A stretch of DNA of 6,971 nt from JBEIHX01 sp044375455 (lineage in GTDB: Bacteria > Pseudomonadota > Alphaproteobacteria > Caulobacterales > Aquidulcibacteraceae). The stretch is from assembly GCA_044375455.1 (NCBI GenBank), contig JBILMQ010000188.1, forward strand, positions 1 to 6,971, written 5' to 3'. The notes beneath the pieces were generated by a model. It was not told the DNA's origin, made no database searches, and was given only the letters and a program-made list of their open reading frames with translations. Both the position numbers and the translations under genes were made by a program. Of the stretch, positions 5,609 through 6,971 are shown piece after piece; the first letter of the stretch is position 1, and each line of letters starts with the position of its first letter.

Positions 5609-6971
5609 GCTTTCAAGGGCGATCTGGTGACGCGATTTTCAGCCTCGGGCAAGGGTGTTGCCCCCTCGCGCGCCGGATCTAAGATGCTGCAGCGCGGCGC
5701 GCTGCCTGCGGCAGGGACGTAGCAGACCCGGCGGCGCCTGACATTGATCTGACAGCGCAGCGCAGGCGCGCCGGCCTTGGCGACCGTTTTCAGGCGGGTC
5801 CGGCCACCGGCTACGCCCCCCTGGTGGCCGGCGAGGCGCGGTCAGCCCCCGGGTTCCTGCTACGGCGCCGCGCGCAGACCCCTTCCGGATTGGCGCCGCG
5901 CGACACCGGTCCCGTCCGCTGCCCAGGGTATGCGGATCATCCTCGGCGAGGATGACCACGAACCTGCCCGGCTGCCCGGTTTCTCCCCATCACATCTCGC
6001 CGCCGGTCGGTTGGCGGGCGCACCCGGGCCTCGCGGCGCCGGTTGGCGTGCCGCTTGGCGTTATCCGATGCAGTGCTCTTGGTGTGCCTTGGCGACACAT
6101 CCGCGTCGATGAGACGGCCGGTCGGCTCAGCCACGGGGGAAGACGAGACAGGTCCAACCCCGATCAGATCGCGCGGGTGCTTGCGACCGCGGCGCAGCTC
6201 GCGCACGCGACACCAATGACCTCCAAGGCGGGGCGGACAAGGCTGAACGGGCGAGCGGGTTCACGCAGGTTAGCCTGTTGATTGCGCCCACTGCCGAGGT
6301 TGTGCGAGCAGCCGCAGCGGGGCGCCGCGCGACATGCTTGCTGCGGCCGAAACAGTCACCCTCGCGACTCCACGCACGCGCAGGGCTGAGCTTTTGCCGA
6401 GCGTCTGCCGGGCGACAGGCACGTCGCGGACCTGCCTTTACGGAAGCTGGCGGCGGGCAAGGACTGACAGCGACCCCGCCGGCGTCGGCCGCCTGATCAC
6501 CCCATTCGCCCGTTCTCCCCGCAGCTGGCGAACGACAGCAGGGCTTGCACAGGGGGCACTGGCAGCGCCGGAGGCTACGCCGGGCAGCCGCACGGGTCCA
6601 TTGCGTCCGACGGGTTGAATTGCGCACAGCGCGGCTTGGAGGCTTCATCGCGCGTCCGCATCAGGTGTGCGACAGTCCGCGCGAGCGCCGCTCACCGCAC
6701 GCATGCGCTCTGCAGGCGCCCCGGGTGCGCAAAGACGCCGCCCAGCCACCTGCCGGAGCCGCCCTGCCCGGCAATGCAGCACCACAGCGCAGGCTCAGCG
6801 GTCAGAGGCAGCACGCCCCTCAACCTTCTGGAGCGCTGGTCGTTCTGGGTGCTGCGCAATCAGCAAAACGCCTGATGCAGTGGCATTGGCGACCGAAGAG
6901 CTCGTCGCACCGAAAACGACGCCATTTACCCCGCAATAAATAACAGAATAAATCAATGGGTTGTCTTGCTT
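5609..6971. other. Gene-less GC-rich region to the right of lysS, with an AT-rich right end
   Basis: About 1.36 kb with no supportable gene. Open frames exist on both strands, but their translations are rich in Arg, Ala, Pro and Ser, carry no known motif, lack Shine-Dalgarno sites and overlap one another. I found no tRNA T-loop signature in a cloverleaf setting, no CRISPR-type spaced repeats, no transposase motif and no terminal inverted repeats. The last 40 bases or so turn AT-rich and contain a 7-bp direct repeat, AATAAAT, at 6935-6941 and 6947-6953, which may be the start of a promoter region for a gene beyond the window. An ATG at 6955 has no ribosome binding site and too little sequence after it to judge. 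Confidence 0.55.

Noticed and set aside
6061..6070. DnaA box or replication origin near TTATCC
   Set aside because: A single partial match with no cluster, no AT-rich unwinding region beside it and no origin-linked gene.
6127..6648. 173-codon minus-strand open frame
   Set aside because: Arg/Ala/Pro/Ser-rich translation, no motif, no ribosome binding site, and equally long overlapping frames on the other strand.

Overview
The window comes from a GC-rich (about 64% by eye) alphaproteobacterium. Four things point that way: a class I lysyl-tRNA synthetase; a DnaX with a GRGVGKTT-type P-loop behind a Gly/Pro-rich N-terminal extension; an exact TTAA-N7-TTAAC box (the CtrA recognition sequence) upstream of dnaX; and strong depletion of GANTC, the CcrM methylation site (I count 4 in the window where about 20 would be expected). 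I cannot name the genus. A CtrA/CcrM lineage such as Caulobacterales, Hyphomonadaceae, Maricaulaceae or a relative would fit.

Layout: (1) 1-1457, minus strand: dnaX (DNA polymerase III tau/gamma), cut by the left edge and lacking its C-terminal end. (2) 1458-1866: divergent intergenic region with a candidate CtrA box near dnaX, a large GC-rich element bounded by a perfect 14-bp inverted repeat (1643-1656 and 1805-1818), and a putative accA promoter. (3) 1867-2925, plus strand: accA, complete. (4) 2926-3998: gene-poor stretch of about 1.07 kb with a short palindrome, weak signs of decayed coding on both strands, and six tandem copies of a 13-bp unit. (5) 3999-5594, minus strand: lysS (class I), complete, with a GTG start and a clear Shine-Dalgarno. 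(6) 5595-6971: about 1.38 kb of GC-rich sequence with no gene I can support, ending in a short AT-rich tract.

The three firm genes are core housekeeping functions (replication clamp loading, first step of fatty-acid synthesis, tRNA charging) and do not form one operon. dnaX and accA diverge from a shared intergenic region; lysS is separate. I see no defence, phage, plasmid, CRISPR or secondary-metabolism system. The items most worth checking are the CtrA box at dnaX, the 176-nt dyad-bounded element, the 13-bp minisatellite, and a possible frameshifted gene just downstream of lysS that would become continuous if a T6 run were T5.
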